Assembly (NCBI GenBank): GCA_019671135.1
Contig: JAHRHY010000006.1
Span: 1,860,001-1,924,000 of the forward strand
Source of the DNA: Linnemannia hyalina
Taxonomy: Eukaryota; Mortierellomycota; Mortierellomycetes; Mortierellales; Mortierellaceae
DNA length: 64,000 nt
Reading direction: 5' to 3'
Shown: piece after piece, positions 10,309 through 23,400 of the stretch
Layout: each line of letters starts with the position of its first letter
Numbering within the stretch: the stretch's first letter is position 1
Notes under the pieces: model-generated
Databases searched by the model: none
What the model was told of the DNA's origin: nothing
Seen by the model: the letters and a program-made list of their open reading frames with translations, nothing else
Translations under genes and position numbers: made by a program

Positions 10309-13073
10309 CGGACTACCTTTTGGTGTGTGCATAATGAATCACGGGTACTGGTAACATTCAGAAGATGGCTTTTGTCGGCTGTGAGGTGATACAGGATTTT
10401 CCGAGTTGTGTAAGGGCCAATTGTGCGTTTCGCTTGCTTGCTTGCTTGCGAGCGAACGCACATTGTTGAGATGCGAAATATATGTAGGCGTAAGATTTGA
10501 ATGTGAGAGACGAGACGGGTCCCCTTTGATCTCGTCCCTGTTCTTGTCCTCGTTTCGATTATTTTTTCCACCTTGAAAAAGGAAGGCAATAAGAGCAACG
10601 CATCTATAGTCTACTTTTTTGATATCATTTGTGGGGCGTGCAATTGCACTATGTTTGTTGCCATTGGCCACCTAAACAACGAGAAAGAACTGGTAACGCG
10701 AAAACAAACTTTGTTTTGAACTGCCCAAACACTCGATTGCAAGTAAACCATCAGACGACTGTACCATTTCCCTGGCGTGGTGGTCTCGGCCTTTACTTTT
10801 CATGTTTTTTTATTCTTCTTGAACATCGAAGGAATGTACTCCTCCACATACCACCCACAACAATCAGTAATCAGTTATGTTGACGAAATCTTCGCCACAG
10901 CTCTCTGTACTTGTTGTTCCTTTGTTGTTGCTTCTTGTATCGATGAATTTGAGCGATGGGTTGGCGCAAGGATTGTTGTCTGAATATTTTTTTGATTGAC
11001 CTGCATAAACAAACGATTGAGAGCTGAACATAAAAAAATGGCGCCTAGACTCCAGTGCCCAGACCCCAAATTGCCAGGAATAAAACAAATCAACAAGAGT
11101 TTCTACTTAGTACGCTTATTCACCCTCGCTTTTCTATTTCGCTTTTCATTCTTGTGCGTGTTAGAGTGCGAGACATGTAGCGACCAGTGTAATGGGAAAG
11201 TCAAAGAATTCATTTGGTTGCCACTTATGTTTCCAGTAAATATGTGAAGAGAGGACTAATTGGTTTCCATTCAGGATTGAGAAGGTGTGAAATAAGGATT
11301 AGAGATTGTCAAAATACTTAGGGAGGAAGAGGCTTGTGCGTCAAATACCTTAATTACATATTCCATACATGCAAGGAAGTTATGGTTTACGTTAACTAAG
11401 ATATTCAGGTTCCCTCTTCCATCCTAAAGCATAAATGAAGGATCGGAGAATGGGAGGATCAGTGGGAAAGATGGAGGTAGAAAAGAGGGGGGCGGGAAGA
11501 AAATACGGGAAGCTAAACATCGGACAACTACGGCGATGACAAAAAAAGAAAACCATAGGTGCTTGCAATGAAGGAGAAAGACGAAATGTACAGTACAACA
11601 TCATTTTTTCTAGAGAAACGGTACTCATCTAAGACCCCTATCTTCTTCTTTTGTTCTTCGTTCAAACATTGAAAACAAATCTCCCACTCACCCCTTTCCT
11701 TCGGGCTTCCTGCACTTGCTTAGGGTGGTTTCTGATGTCATCGAATTCAGTCTCATTAGCGAGAATGAGAGAAGAAAGATAAGAGAGGAAGCAGAAGGGG
11801 GTAAAAAGAGTGGAAGAGGGCTGAGGAGACGAGAAAGAGAGAAGGTTGAAGAAAGGAGGTACATGGACATGCCTGATGCGCTCGGTACATGTAAGCAAAG
11901 TAGTTTCCTTTTAAGGACACGAGTCTGTTGATTGAAGGTCCTTGGAGCATTTTCTTTTCAAGGGGCACTCATTTTCGTTTTCGCTTTGAGGGTGAGCTCC
12001 AGCACCTTGGTTAAGAAAGAGCTTGTATGGAAAAAATATCCAGACAGCGACAATGACAACAGAGCAACGCCGATAGCATTCGTTTTAGACAAAGATGAGA
12101 GGCGGTAAGGGGTTGTCTTTGCAGAGTAGCTTGAGGTTTTTGTTTGTCGTTTTCCCCCTTTCGTTTCTTATCCTTAAGAGAATGGCGAAGAGAAGGAGAC
12201 AAATGCGAGATGACTACTGAGCGATAGACCACTCGCTCCGACCATTTTTTCCCTTGCTCCAAACACACTCAAAATACATAAAAACGTATCTTTAGACACA
12301 CTCCTGGCTCTATCGCTGTCCCGTATGTGCCTATGTAATCGATCAGATAAAGCCGGAAAAATCGAAATCGGAAACGCGAACGAGATCGGGAGAAGCGCAG
12401 AGAGGGGTAGTTTTCATTTTTGAACTCTATCTGCATGAGTACTCTTTCCTGCCCCGATCCAAAGGATAAACAATCAGACAAATCTTTATTAAAGTCTAAA
12501 ACATGCTATTCTCCTTCCTCTCAGTTCAAACTAGCGACGAGCTGGCACCTAACAAGACTTATGAGAATAAGCCGATACCCAAAAAAACATCCACATTGCA
12601 TAATGAACCTCAATGATTTGTCCTTAAAGAAATTTTCATTCTTTCTTGTTCATGGCGCTGTCAGATACCTGCTGACTCCAAAAGCTTAAGCTTATTGCCC
12701 AGGGTTGTTGTTGTCAGGTCGAATAGACTTTTTTTTATTTCCTTTCGTAAAAAAAAACATGCAGGCATCGATCAGACCATTGACAAAAAGAAAGATTGAG
12801 AGAGTGAGAGAGAGTGAAACGCGCAAAAGGGAAGAAAAAATAGAATGTATGTGGCGAGATGATCGTTTTCGTCCCCTCTCTCTTGTTCTCTTTCTCGTGC
12901 CTTGTACACACCGCTCTTATTGTTTTTTCTCTTCCAAGCGAGCACATCTTCCACAAACAATGCATCTGAGATAGACTGACAAACGTTACCAAGTTTGAGC
13001 TAACGAAACGACTGGCGTCGTTGGTTGGACGAACGACACAGAATGAGGAAAAGAACAACTAAGTGAGTGGGTT

Positions 13074-13200
13074 GGATAGAAGGAGGGAAAGAGAGTGAGA
13101 TAGAAGTAGGGAGAGAGAGTGTGAGAGAGAGTGAGATAGAAGGAGGGAGAAGGAAGGAGAAAAAAGGAGTTGGAAGGAAGGAAGGAAGGAAAGGAAGGAT
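13074..13200. repeat. Purine-rich imperfect tandem repeat (GAGA/GATAGAAG/GGGA words)
   Basis: Repeated words such as GAGAGTGAGATAGAAG followed by TAGGGAG or GAGGGAG recur near 13090 and 13125, then GGAA tetramers continue to about 13200. The plus strand is almost purely purine for more than 120 bases, a composition able to form triplex or unusual DNA. Confidence 0.75.
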
Positions 13201-16200
13201 GGAAGAACCTCCGCCTGTTGACCCTCGGCAGAAATGAACAAAATCCCAAAAAGGATAAAACATTTGGCTATACCAATGACAAAAAAAGATTGAGCACTCA
13301 CTCACCGTAGGTTCATGTTATGCTACACTTATACACCTAACAAAGAATGACGAGTAGTAGAGAGGACAGAAAATGGCGAGACATATGCACGCAAAAGCGA
13401 ACTAGTCAATAAGGGGTTTGGTTTTTCCAGCTCACTGTTCACCTAAGTAAAAGGAGTTGTGAGAGAAAGGGACCGGGAGCGTGCCCTGTTTTTTTTGTGA
13501 TACTCCAGAGATCAGAGGAGGATATGATGTCGCTTTTCACTTACTCTTTGTCCCGTCAGCTGTTTCTGAGCCAAGGGTTTTGAGTTTGCCTTTTTTGATA
13601 CTAAGAGGTGGTATGTCAGCAGCGTTATGTAAAACAAATTAACACGCAAACCATCAAGAATAGAGGCATAGTTAGACATATTGATAATACTCACAAAAAA
13701 GAAAACAATAACAAAGGGTTACCGATAACAAGCAATAAAGAGAGATAACGACACCCTCAAGTCTGAAAAATGAAAATGTGAGCATTTTCTTGTCGCCATC
13801 GGAGCTGACCTTACTGCATTTTTGTGCATTCGCTTAACTGCCATGCATATTTGGAATGGAGGGATAGGGGGAAGGAGCTATGTGAGAGAGTGAGCAGAGA
13901 GAGACAGAAAATAACGAAACAGAAAATAGCGAAAGAGAAAGGACCCCACTGTCCACGCTAAAAAAGAAGCTATTCCGCTTTAAGAAATCCATCAGAGATC
14001 GACATGAACAAAAAAAAAGCGACGATCCCCGCTGGAACAAGACGTCCATGCCGCCCAGAAGGAACTAAACGTAAGGAGTAGGACAGTCAATAAACACAAC
14101 AAAAGAAGGTCTACATATCGTTGTACAGAACGTGCAGAGTCAAAGTTATTGTAGAAACCCTACAAGTTTACTGTCGAGAGACTAACTCAGGCTGCGAAGC
14201 AAGAGAGGGGAGGGGAGGGAGGGAGAGCTACAGAGAGAAAAGAAGTTACGAATGGTCTACGTGGGCAAAAGTGAGAGGGGGGGGGGAGCGGAAAACAGTC
14301 AAAAACAAATGAGGTCATTAGGAAAAACATAGCGTAGTCAAATATGCAAAAAGGGCGTTGAACTTGATTCCTCTTTATTCTCTTCCGAACTATCACTGAA
14401 AGGAAAATGAAACCAAATGGCAATGGTATTGTCAGCCCTCGATCATTGACTATGCACAGCTAGCTTGGAGCTTGCTGCCGTCCAACCCTTTAGTGCCGTC
14501 TAGTGTGGACCAATCGGGGTCCTTCTTACCATGAATAGAGACTTGCATACAGCGCAGCAAAATGGTACAAATAGATAGACATGGAATGCACCATCGATGA
14601 AGAGGAGACATTGGGTGGACAGCGTGCTCCCATCTTGCTCTATTTTTTTTTTTAGACCCTTTTGTTATTCCTTGGCAAGCTATTTTTTGTGTCCTTATCG
14701 TCAAAAGGGCGGTGTGGTGAAAATTGATAGCGAGTATGCTCGATTCTGCAAGAGGGAATTCCTTCGGTCCGTTGGGGACCAGGTGTGGTGTAAACGAGTA
14801 AGAGGAAGGGACATCCGGAAAATAGTTGCGAACGAGAACCTGGCCCCTTTCTTTCTTCTCCCGGTCCATCAAGCAATGAGTTCAGGGAATTGCTCGACTA
14901 GGACGGTATATGGTTGAGTAGGGACCTCTCAATGACGCTCTGGAACATGTGTCAAAACTGAAAAGAGGGCAGAAAGGGGAGAGAGAATGTCAAAGAAGCT
15001 AGGCGATAACCACACTTACAACAAACCAACGTGTCCACAGAAGAACAAAAAGGATGGTCTCGCATGACCTGTGTGACCATGCCACCGATCGGAACTCTCT
15101 CCCCTCGCCCTCATTTATCTCCCCTTATCCAAGCACAAATTCATCACCAATCAAGGCTCTTCTCTCTCCTCCATTGCTGCATCCGCAGCTGCTCAGGAAA
15201 AAAAGGGCGAAATGGCACAGAGACTATCATTTTCCATGTTCGCATTCTCAATCCTCTTGACGCGGCGTGCAATCCCCGCTTTCTCAAACCCAGTCAACTG
15301 GCACGTTTTCTCCTCATAAGGTTCTTCCTCTCTCTCTCACTGGCTCGCAGTCTTAAGTTCTTTTGGTGTTGATGGTTGCTACTTTTGTCATTTTTTCTCT
15401 CTGCGTCCACCTTCAGCTCTCGTCTGGCCCTCGGCGCAATTTTTATTCTTGAACACAAAGCCAAACTCACGCCGCACTTTAATACAAGCGAACGTCAATT
15501 AGTCAAGCCGCTTAAGCTGCGAATTGAACAGTGTTTGTCAGAGTGGAAGCCGGTGACGGATTGATGGTAGGACTAGGACAGCGGAAAGTATGAAAGTGAG
15601 AGTGAACGACAACAAGAAAAAAAAACGAGGGGTTGTTAAGGAGAGTGTGAGAGAAAGACAAGGGCACTTAGGCTAATGACCCTATTTTTGTTATTGTTAT
15701 TTCATTTTGCAATTAGCACGATCGCTACCGTTGTTCTATGAAAACAAGAAATGAGAACCTGAGGGGTGGGCAGGGTGGGCAATGGCAGCGAGGGTCGAAC
15801 GCTGGAAATTACTTGCTAGGCTTGCGGGTTAGACCGCTCGACTAGATCCTCTTGACTATATCGCCTTCCTCACTTCCCCCGTTATCGCAACCTACAAAAA
15901 TGGACAATCCGCATCCTTTTTTCCTGCTGCTGCCTAACGTTCTTTCGACCGCAAGAGACAAAAGGAACAGGCCGACGTGTGTACACATTCCTACCTCTGT
16001 TTAGTTTCTGCTTGGGCTTTTTTTTGTATGCGCACCATGATCGATGCACTATCTTGTGCAGAAGAGAAAAAAGAGAGATGCAGGTTTGGTTGCGTCGGGA
16101 AAGGTCATGGAACATGGTATATTTTTGCCTGTTTTTTTTGGCTCATTCCGGTCATCCTACCTGCGCTCCACTATTTTTTACCTGCTCTCAAAGATGCACA

Positions 16201-18560
16201 TTGCCCTCATTCACTTTCCTTTGTCTCGCTCTTGTTTTATGCAGCGAGGGAGAATAGTTTGATGTACAGGAGAAGAAGAGGATGAAGGGTATCACCAAGT
16301 TCAAGTTCGACAGCAACACTTTGTTACCGTCTGCTCTTTTCTTCACTCACACGCACACCAACACACATGGGCAACATGCGCCATATAAACACACACTCAC
16401 ACTGACGCGCACCATTCGCCGCTCGCTTTAATGCCGACTAATAGAAAAAACCAGGGGCCTAAGAGAAGTATCAAAAGGGCGTGCCTGAGACATTGGTGTG
16501 ATCGATAACAAGAGCCTATTTTTTCCATGGCGCAAGAAAAAACGCATAAAAAATGTTCGCTAATGAGAGAAGGACCTTTGACCAAAGAAGAGTGCGTGGC
16601 AAAAAAACAAAAAAGCGAGTTGTCTAATTGGAGATTTGAGGCATCCGTCGGTTATTTTGTCAGCTGGGACGAAAGAGAGGATAGTTCGGCTGACGACTGT
16701 GCGACGGACCCACAATGAAGTGAAGAAAAATATATTTAGGTGAACTCCTCGGAGAAAGGAGCACTCTCCTTGCACTATTTTGGAAATACCAGCCGCCTGC
16801 CTCAATGTTTTGACGAAAAAAAAATAGGGGTCAAATTTTCATACACGAACCATGTCGACTTACTATCCTCCTTCTTGCATTTAAGGAACAGAGTATGATA
16901 GAGTGGTCTATTAATGCACTGGGAGGAGGGACAAAAGACGGAAAGGTCAACTTCACCAGAGGGGGCTGAGGAGGACTGGGAAGTGATATGAACGGCAAAC
17001 ACAAGAAAAGGGTCCAAAGCCATTGTCTGGCCAAACATATGAATGTCACTATTTGTAATGGTTATCACAGCTGGCGAGGAACAGTGCGCTTTTCCCTTCC
17101 ACCTTCTATTCTTATCTCACGAACAAGCTTTTGCGACCTTCCCGCGTCAGGAACGTCTCGACAATGCATAACTCGAGGTGGCTATAACATTCTTTGTGTA
17201 GAATGAGTGGCAAAGTTGTTGCGCCCCCTTGCGCGTGATCCCTAGTTTCTTTTGGGTGACCACACACACCCATTGATCAACACTAAGATCTAGTTCTGAA
17301 CCAAGGAGGCGTAGGCTGCAGTGCCACACACGCACATATGTGCAACGTGCAACTCAAAGGAGATAGGGTCCATGAGCAAGCAGGTACAAAGCGACGAGGG
17401 GTAGAAGCAACAAGAAACAGTATACTTCTCTCATCCTCGCTGTTAGGAACACTCTGTTGGTAGGATGAGGCTGAGACCTCCATCAGTCTGCCCACACCGC
17501 CAAATCCCCTGGGCAGTGCTGCATCTCCCACAGGGCTTTTTTCACAATTGAGTGTGGGAAGATTGAGAGAAGAGGCGGGCAATATTTAGAAAAAAGCGTT
17601 TACGCATGGGTAGAAGAACAAGGGCATGACGGCATACAGGAGGCGCGAAACATCCTTTGTAATTTTCCGAAGAGGGGGTTGGTGAGAGAATTTGTCGAAT
17701 GGGTTGGGGTAAGTTGCACTAGCAACAAATCATAGACATCAGTTTAGTTAACTGGCCAATGGGTCAGAACTGTTCATGGGAATAATAGGACGAAGAAAAG
17801 GTCAAAAGAAAAGAAAAACAAATCGGGACGAATACGCGTTGAGCTTACTCCTTCGGACGGCGAAGGTGAAAAAACATTGTGATCCTCTCGACATATCGTT
17901 TGAGTAAGCTAGTATATATACTACCTTGACCATGAGAGAATGGTATCGTATACCCATTGGATTTTCCTTTTTGCTCTGTATCAAAGAGAAAAGCACCTAA
18001 CTTCACATTGACCCTTCTCCTTTTTGTGTTCTCCATTTAACAAGAAATAAGATCGAGCGAACGAGAAAAAAGTAAAGGTGATTTAGAGTTCACGGCCCAC
18101 AAAGAACACGAACGAGTGCGGAGTAACAACCGAAAAGTACGCTGTCGCTGTCCTTTTACATCTTCGAAATGGCGACAACAGTCGACGGTATTTCACTGGG
18201 TTCTAAAAGGGAAAGAGCAGTCCATTATCGACTGGTCATCTTTCTGACAATCCTTTCTTTCTCTCTCGTTATACGCATGCAGCGAATCGAAATCGTACTA
18301 TGCTGCCGGGATCGCTCACCCTAGTACGAGAAGAAAAAATCGCAAGACCAAAAGAAAGATAGCGTCCAAATGATGAGCTCAAAATAGCGCAAAGGAGACC
18401 ACGAAAACAAAGCTGGTGATCACACGAAATCCACAACAAATGTCCATCCAACCCACCATTATCCCTTCCATTCCTTCTATCTTATGCCATTTCTTTTTCA
18501 GTCCCCCGAATGATTAACCTCACTAACAGAGGAGCCCTAACCAAAAAGAAAGGACGGAGC
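13201..18560. other. Gene-poor block, part 3
   Basis: No supportable protein gene. Open frames up to 140 codons exist (for example 14450-14872 minus) but lack recognisable domains and conflict with frames on the other strand. Positions 15060-15430 are pyrimidine-rich. A tRNA-like relic is described separately at 15783-15851. Confidence 0.5.
15783..15851 (-). other. tRNA-like sequence with A- and B-box (tRNA relic or tRNA-derived element)
   Basis: On the minus strand a 69-nt stretch contains TAGTCGAGCGG (fits the RNA polymerase III A box and a tRNA D arm) and GCGTTCGACCC (fits the B box and T loop) at tRNA-like spacing, ending in TGCCA. The 5' bases do not pair well with the 3' acceptor side and the anticodon arm is unclear. 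It is probably a decayed tRNA or the head of a tRNA-derived short interspersed element rather than a working tRNA gene. Confidence 0.4.
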
Positions 18561-18561
18561 A

Positions 18562-18580
18562 GTGTGTGTGTGTGTGTGTG
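18562..18580. repeat. GT dinucleotide microsatellite
   Basis: About nine and a half GT units in the gene-poor block, with no nearby gene. Confidence 0.9.
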
Positions 18581-21500
18581 GTGGAGGCGTGGAAAGCTTT
18601 CTACGAGACATTCACGTTCCAAGTCGAACAGGATTTTGTTTCAGCAACTAGGATACTACTCCAATCTAGGCCAATGCGCACAACAAAGTATAAAAAGGAT
18701 TTGACAACAGTATCTCACCGTTAGACCAGCAAAAAGTCAGCTACATTGGAGACACAAAGCAAACAGGCGCCCTGAGAAAAAAAAACTCGAGCTTGATCTG
18801 CACCAAAACACTAGAGAGTGGGGTGAGGGGGTCACAATCATTTGCCATTATCTTGCAAGACTGACGGCACGACTCATAGAAAAGGCTATAAAGTACAGTA
18901 GGTGAATAAGCCCCAAGAGCAAACAAGAAATACGAAACTACGCAATTTCGACCGACAGCCGAAACTTTGACGAGCCCAGTTGGTATTGACGTGGTTCGAT
19001 TCCCGAGGTCTTTGGTTTGCATTTGGAACTATTTCTTCTTTCCGCGACACATGTTACCGACGCATTATTTATTCGTAAACATCAAAGAGAGACGTTCTAG
19101 GGAACACAAGTGGGAAAAAAATGGCAAAAGGAGAATGTTCAGGCGTGTGTCCCTCTTAGGTACCATCACTTACCGTTGATCAGAAACCACTTCGTTCTAT
19201 ATTGTGATTGTTTTTGTACACCCTGAGCTTCTACGCTCTTTCACCTATCAACATGCAAAGAAACCCCAGACTCTAATGTCTCTATGTCTCTTTCCCCTTC
19301 TTCTATCCATCAACAACAAAGAAAAAGAAAAAGGAATAAAAAGCTCTCACAATCATAAACAAAGCACCCCATACATTCGCAGTAACACTTTTCGCGTCTT
19401 TTTTTCCCCTTCGAATTAATAGTGGCCCCAACTAGATCATAGACTATGTATGCTCGTTGGCCTTTTGAACTTCTGGAAGGCCAATGAGAGGTAAGTTTGT
19501 TGTGTATCAAAAAGCAACGGAAAGGGTGTTCAGTCCAATCCTCTCTTCAATGCACTCCATGCTACCCTGTACCCTGAAATGAAAGAGATGAGAAAAAAAA
19601 ATTACGTACTTGTTACGAAGTATGTTCGATCACAGTAATGTGGACAGGTTAGGCAACTCCTCAGAATGGGACATGCAACAGATGGAAGGATAAATGTCAC
19701 GTAGAGAAGTATAGCGGTGATGTATGTATTCAACTGCTCGATGGGCGAGGAGCTATCACCCTTGTTCCTCTTTGTCCTTTGTCGACTGTGGAATGTGCCT
19801 TTGGCTTGACTTTTGTAGTCGATAACCATGACCCACTTTTTTTTGCGCGCAGTTTCAGGTCTAGGAAGATACAAGGCGATTGAATGAAGGATGATGGTTC
19901 TTATTAAAGGATCACCTACAACCTTCTTGTTAAAACGAATGTGCGTATATTTCTTTTCTTGTCCCATTTTGACACAGCACTGAACAGTCAAGCACTTCTC
20001 AGAGCTGCTCACCCAGCAACAGCTCTTTTCTGTTATTTTTCCTCTTCATACTCGAGTGATCGTTGAGGCTTGAAACGTTTAAGTGGCACAAAAACCCAAA
20101 AAAAAGTTCGCGTCAAAGAAAAAGAGGGTGTGAGTAAGAGTTGTGGAGGAATTGTGACCAAGAGCAATCACGAGCAAGAGAGCAAACTGGGGACTAGCGG
20201 CGGCGGAGAAAATTCAACACACTCAATTTGTATATGTAACTCTTGCAGCTCATTCCATTCCGTCCACACCAACAAATTTGTACCTCTCGTTTCTTCTTTA
20301 TTTTCTCAGACTCTCCCTCTCCATTCCGTCGCGAGAAAGTCAGATTGGCCACTCAGGCTCACATTGACAAGCGCCTTTTTTTCGAGCCACGCGATTTCCT
20401 CTCAAAGACATATTCAACCAAAACTAAGGACCGGGGAGGGGTCTATTCCTAAACTTTGAAAAAAAATGAACACAACCAAAGCATAAACACAACTTAAACG
20501 CTACTCCTACTCGTCCATCTTTACGTCGCCATTTTGCCTCGTGCAAACGACGTTTCCTTGCTCATTGTTTTTCTTACTCTATTACTTTCTTTTTCCAAGA
20601 GGAGGGATAGGATCTAGAGGAGACGAACGATACAAGGAAATGTCGCAAGGGTACGTTGCTTTCTTCCTGTTCTTCAGTAGTACAGAGCCTCTTTCTTGGC
20701 GGAGGGTAAGGGTGAGAGGACCTAGAGGTGATACCACCCACACGTACAAATGGTCAACGAATAAAATGTCGCATGCTTATTGTTCTAGGTTCAGAACGAG
20801 GAGGCTCAGAGGCATTCGTGTTTTGTATGGATTGGTCTGTCACTTCTTAATCTCATGTTTCTTTGACCACTTCTCTGTTTACTTCTCCCTTTCCTTCGTG
20901 AATGACGCAACGTAGAAATGCTCTAGAGGTAAAAAGATGGATCCATTGATAAATAAATAAGGTTGCGGAATAAATAAGAGATTTGCATCTCGAAGTTAAA
21001 TCGTTTTTGTTCGTGTCTCTTCGATGGAAAAACACCATTTTGAGCTCATAGTTCCATCTAAGCTCGTTATTATGATATCCCTCTTCATATTTTGTCCTCG
21101 GAGAAAAACAACAGCAACAGTACGAGGAGGTGAAAACTAAAAGCGTCGAAAATGGGAATAGGCACAACTGACCTAACATGTTTGTACGCCAGTCTCCTGC
21201 ACGAACGAGAGGTGCAGGGTTCGTCATAACCGTAGTAAAAATAATTGGACTACAACTTACTCAGCGCCATGCCATTATGCCTTCCGCTGCTCCTTCCCAA
21301 TCCGACACTCTATCCTCTTCATTTTTCTTGTGCGATGATTTTCTTGCTGGTTGTTTTGGTATCGCATTTGACAGGAATGTTTCGGTCACAAGTCTTTGAT
21401 ACAGTCTTCTCGTTCATATCTTCCACAGATACACTTCTACCTTGTCAAGCTACAAGAGTCAACACCGCCACCAAAACGGAACGAAACCTGCCGATACTAC

Positions 21501-23400
21501 TGAATGGGTTGTGTTCATGCTGACCTGGTGGCACAAAGGCGTCTTTTCTACTCCATAGCGCGTTTGAACATGTTGATATTTTACGACTCCGAGGTATATT
21601 TTTTTACGCGACCCTATTCAATGAACGAAGTAAAAAAAAAAAGCCAAAAGAATGGAAGGTGGTCCATATTTGCCCAAATGCAACGTTTTACTCCCCTGAT
21701 TTACATTGCAAACAAGGCTGTTTGGTGTGGTTTTGGGAGGCGAGGGTGGTATATCAATCAACTCCAAAGTTTTTCTCAAACCCCTGTGACCCTAGAAAGC
21801 CGTTTGCTCAAACATCAAAGGAGAGAGTAAGGGGTGAGTGCACGGCGACAAGGTGATTGGGCCAGAGGCCAGTTCGTGCACTTGTGGAAAATACCTTAAA
21901 CTTGATTTTTCGTATCGCGCTTCGACCTCTTTCTGCCGTCACTCTCTTTTTCTTAGTTTTTCTTGGTTTGCCCAGACCGAAAGGAAAAGGCATTCTGTTC
22001 GCTTTCAACGATGATTATGATGGATCGGATGAAGCCGATTACAGGATTATGAAAACAGTGAGAGCCATTCAAGAGCCATTTGTCGTTCATATCAACAGCA
22101 ACTGTCATCCCTCGCTCTTTGTAAATTGCTTAGTTACAGTCAGAATAAAAGTGGTGTGGGACAGTTAAGTTTATCGTACATGGCGATTGAGTATCAATTC
22201 AGTCAGTCCTTCGCTGCTTCCTTCGATTCCGCTAATCCCACCTCCACTATTTTTTCATTTTCTCTCTCTCGTTGTCATCCCATTAAGTATTTCTCTCAGG
22301 TGCTTTACTTACCAACTTGACACATGAGCCATGGTTTGAGCCAAGTGAATAAAAAAAGAGCTTTTTGCGTAAAAGGAAAAGACTGGAATAAATAAAGACT
22401 TAACGAGAAAAATGCAAGAGATAGTTTTGTTGAAGTTAATGGGAAGAGCAAAAAAAAGTGAGAAATGCAGGGCAGAATACAAAACACCACCAAAAACAAC
22501 AACAACGGAGTCACGGCCGTTTCGTAGTATCCACGAAGAAAAAGAGAAGGCATTCCTCAGTCTTTCTCCTTTTTTTTCTTTGTTCCGATAAGTGGGGTGG
22601 TACATGCCACGGAATCATGTCCAACCTCAGCTTCCCCTTACTCCATTCATATGTTGCACCATACCGCTGTTTGTTGTTGATTTTTAATGTTTCGCCGTTT
22701 GAGGATGATGATCGAACTTGACGGCAGTGCATCCGAAAGTATGAGAAAGAGGAATAAGTAAATAGAATATGTTTAGTACATATATACCATAGTTTCATCG
22801 AAAACTCAACCGAACAATAACATAATGATCGTTTTTGTCATCCTCACCCACCCACCCGCCTCAACCAATTCATTCTTTGTTTCGCTAACTTGCTGGCTTG
22901 TCTCTTACTCTGCTTGCTCTTCTCTTGACCCTTTTTGTGCAAGCCGTTTGTGCCAATGCCGATAGAAAATGAAAACTGTCAAAGGCCCAAGGCCCAACAA
23001 CAAGTCCAACATGTCATTTAGTCGAGATGTTTCTTTTTCCAGCCAAGTTGCCCCTATTCATTGTTCTGTAATTGAATACTAAACCATTTTCAATTGAATG
23101 TAGGGCTCATTGTAATTCATTATTCTTTAAATTAAAAACACAACTCTTTGTCGTTTTGTTTGTTTGTTTGGCTGTCGTCGTCGTCGTTCGAAGGTAGTGG
23201 TGGTCTGTCCCTTTATTACTGATGTTGGCTTTGCTTGTTTGTGCTTGCCTTCCTTTTGCTGCTGTTAGTTATTATTGTTCGCGCATTGTCAATTTTCATT
23301 CAGCTTGCTTTGTCCTTCACCTATTCGCTGTCCTCTCTGAGCAACTTACAACTGACTGACTTGATTTGAATGACTGACTTGCCAATTCATTGACAATTGA
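18581..23400. other. Gene-poor block, part 4
   Basis: No supportable gene. A perfect B-box-like GGTTCGATTCC occurs near 18992, but no full tRNA fold surrounds it. An open frame at 21857-22168 (+) has mixed residue composition yet no recognised domain. The rest is AT-rich with many homopolymers. Confidence 0.5.

Larger units (their letters stand above)
9050..13060. other. Gene-poor block, part 2
   Basis: No supportable gene. The segment contains pyrimidine-rich stretches (9050-9300), a 21-nt T run at 9650-9670, a (GGTAT)4 array at 10286-10305, a (GCTT)4 array at 10432-10447 and a purine-rich block at 11750-11860. Open frames are short, overlap on both strands and lack any recognised motif. 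Confidence 0.5.

Noticed and set aside
14450..14872. 140-codon minus-strand frame in the gene-poor block
   Set aside because: No motif, no plausible splice partners, and a 106-codon frame on the other strand covers most of it.
18975..19010. GGTTCGATTCC B-box match on the plus strand
   Set aside because: Only the T-loop region fits. The anticodon arm is missing and no acceptor stem forms, so it was not called a tRNA.
21857..22168. 103-codon plus-strand frame with a fairly balanced segment
   Set aside because: I could not find family motifs or credible exon partners, so it remains an unassigned frame.
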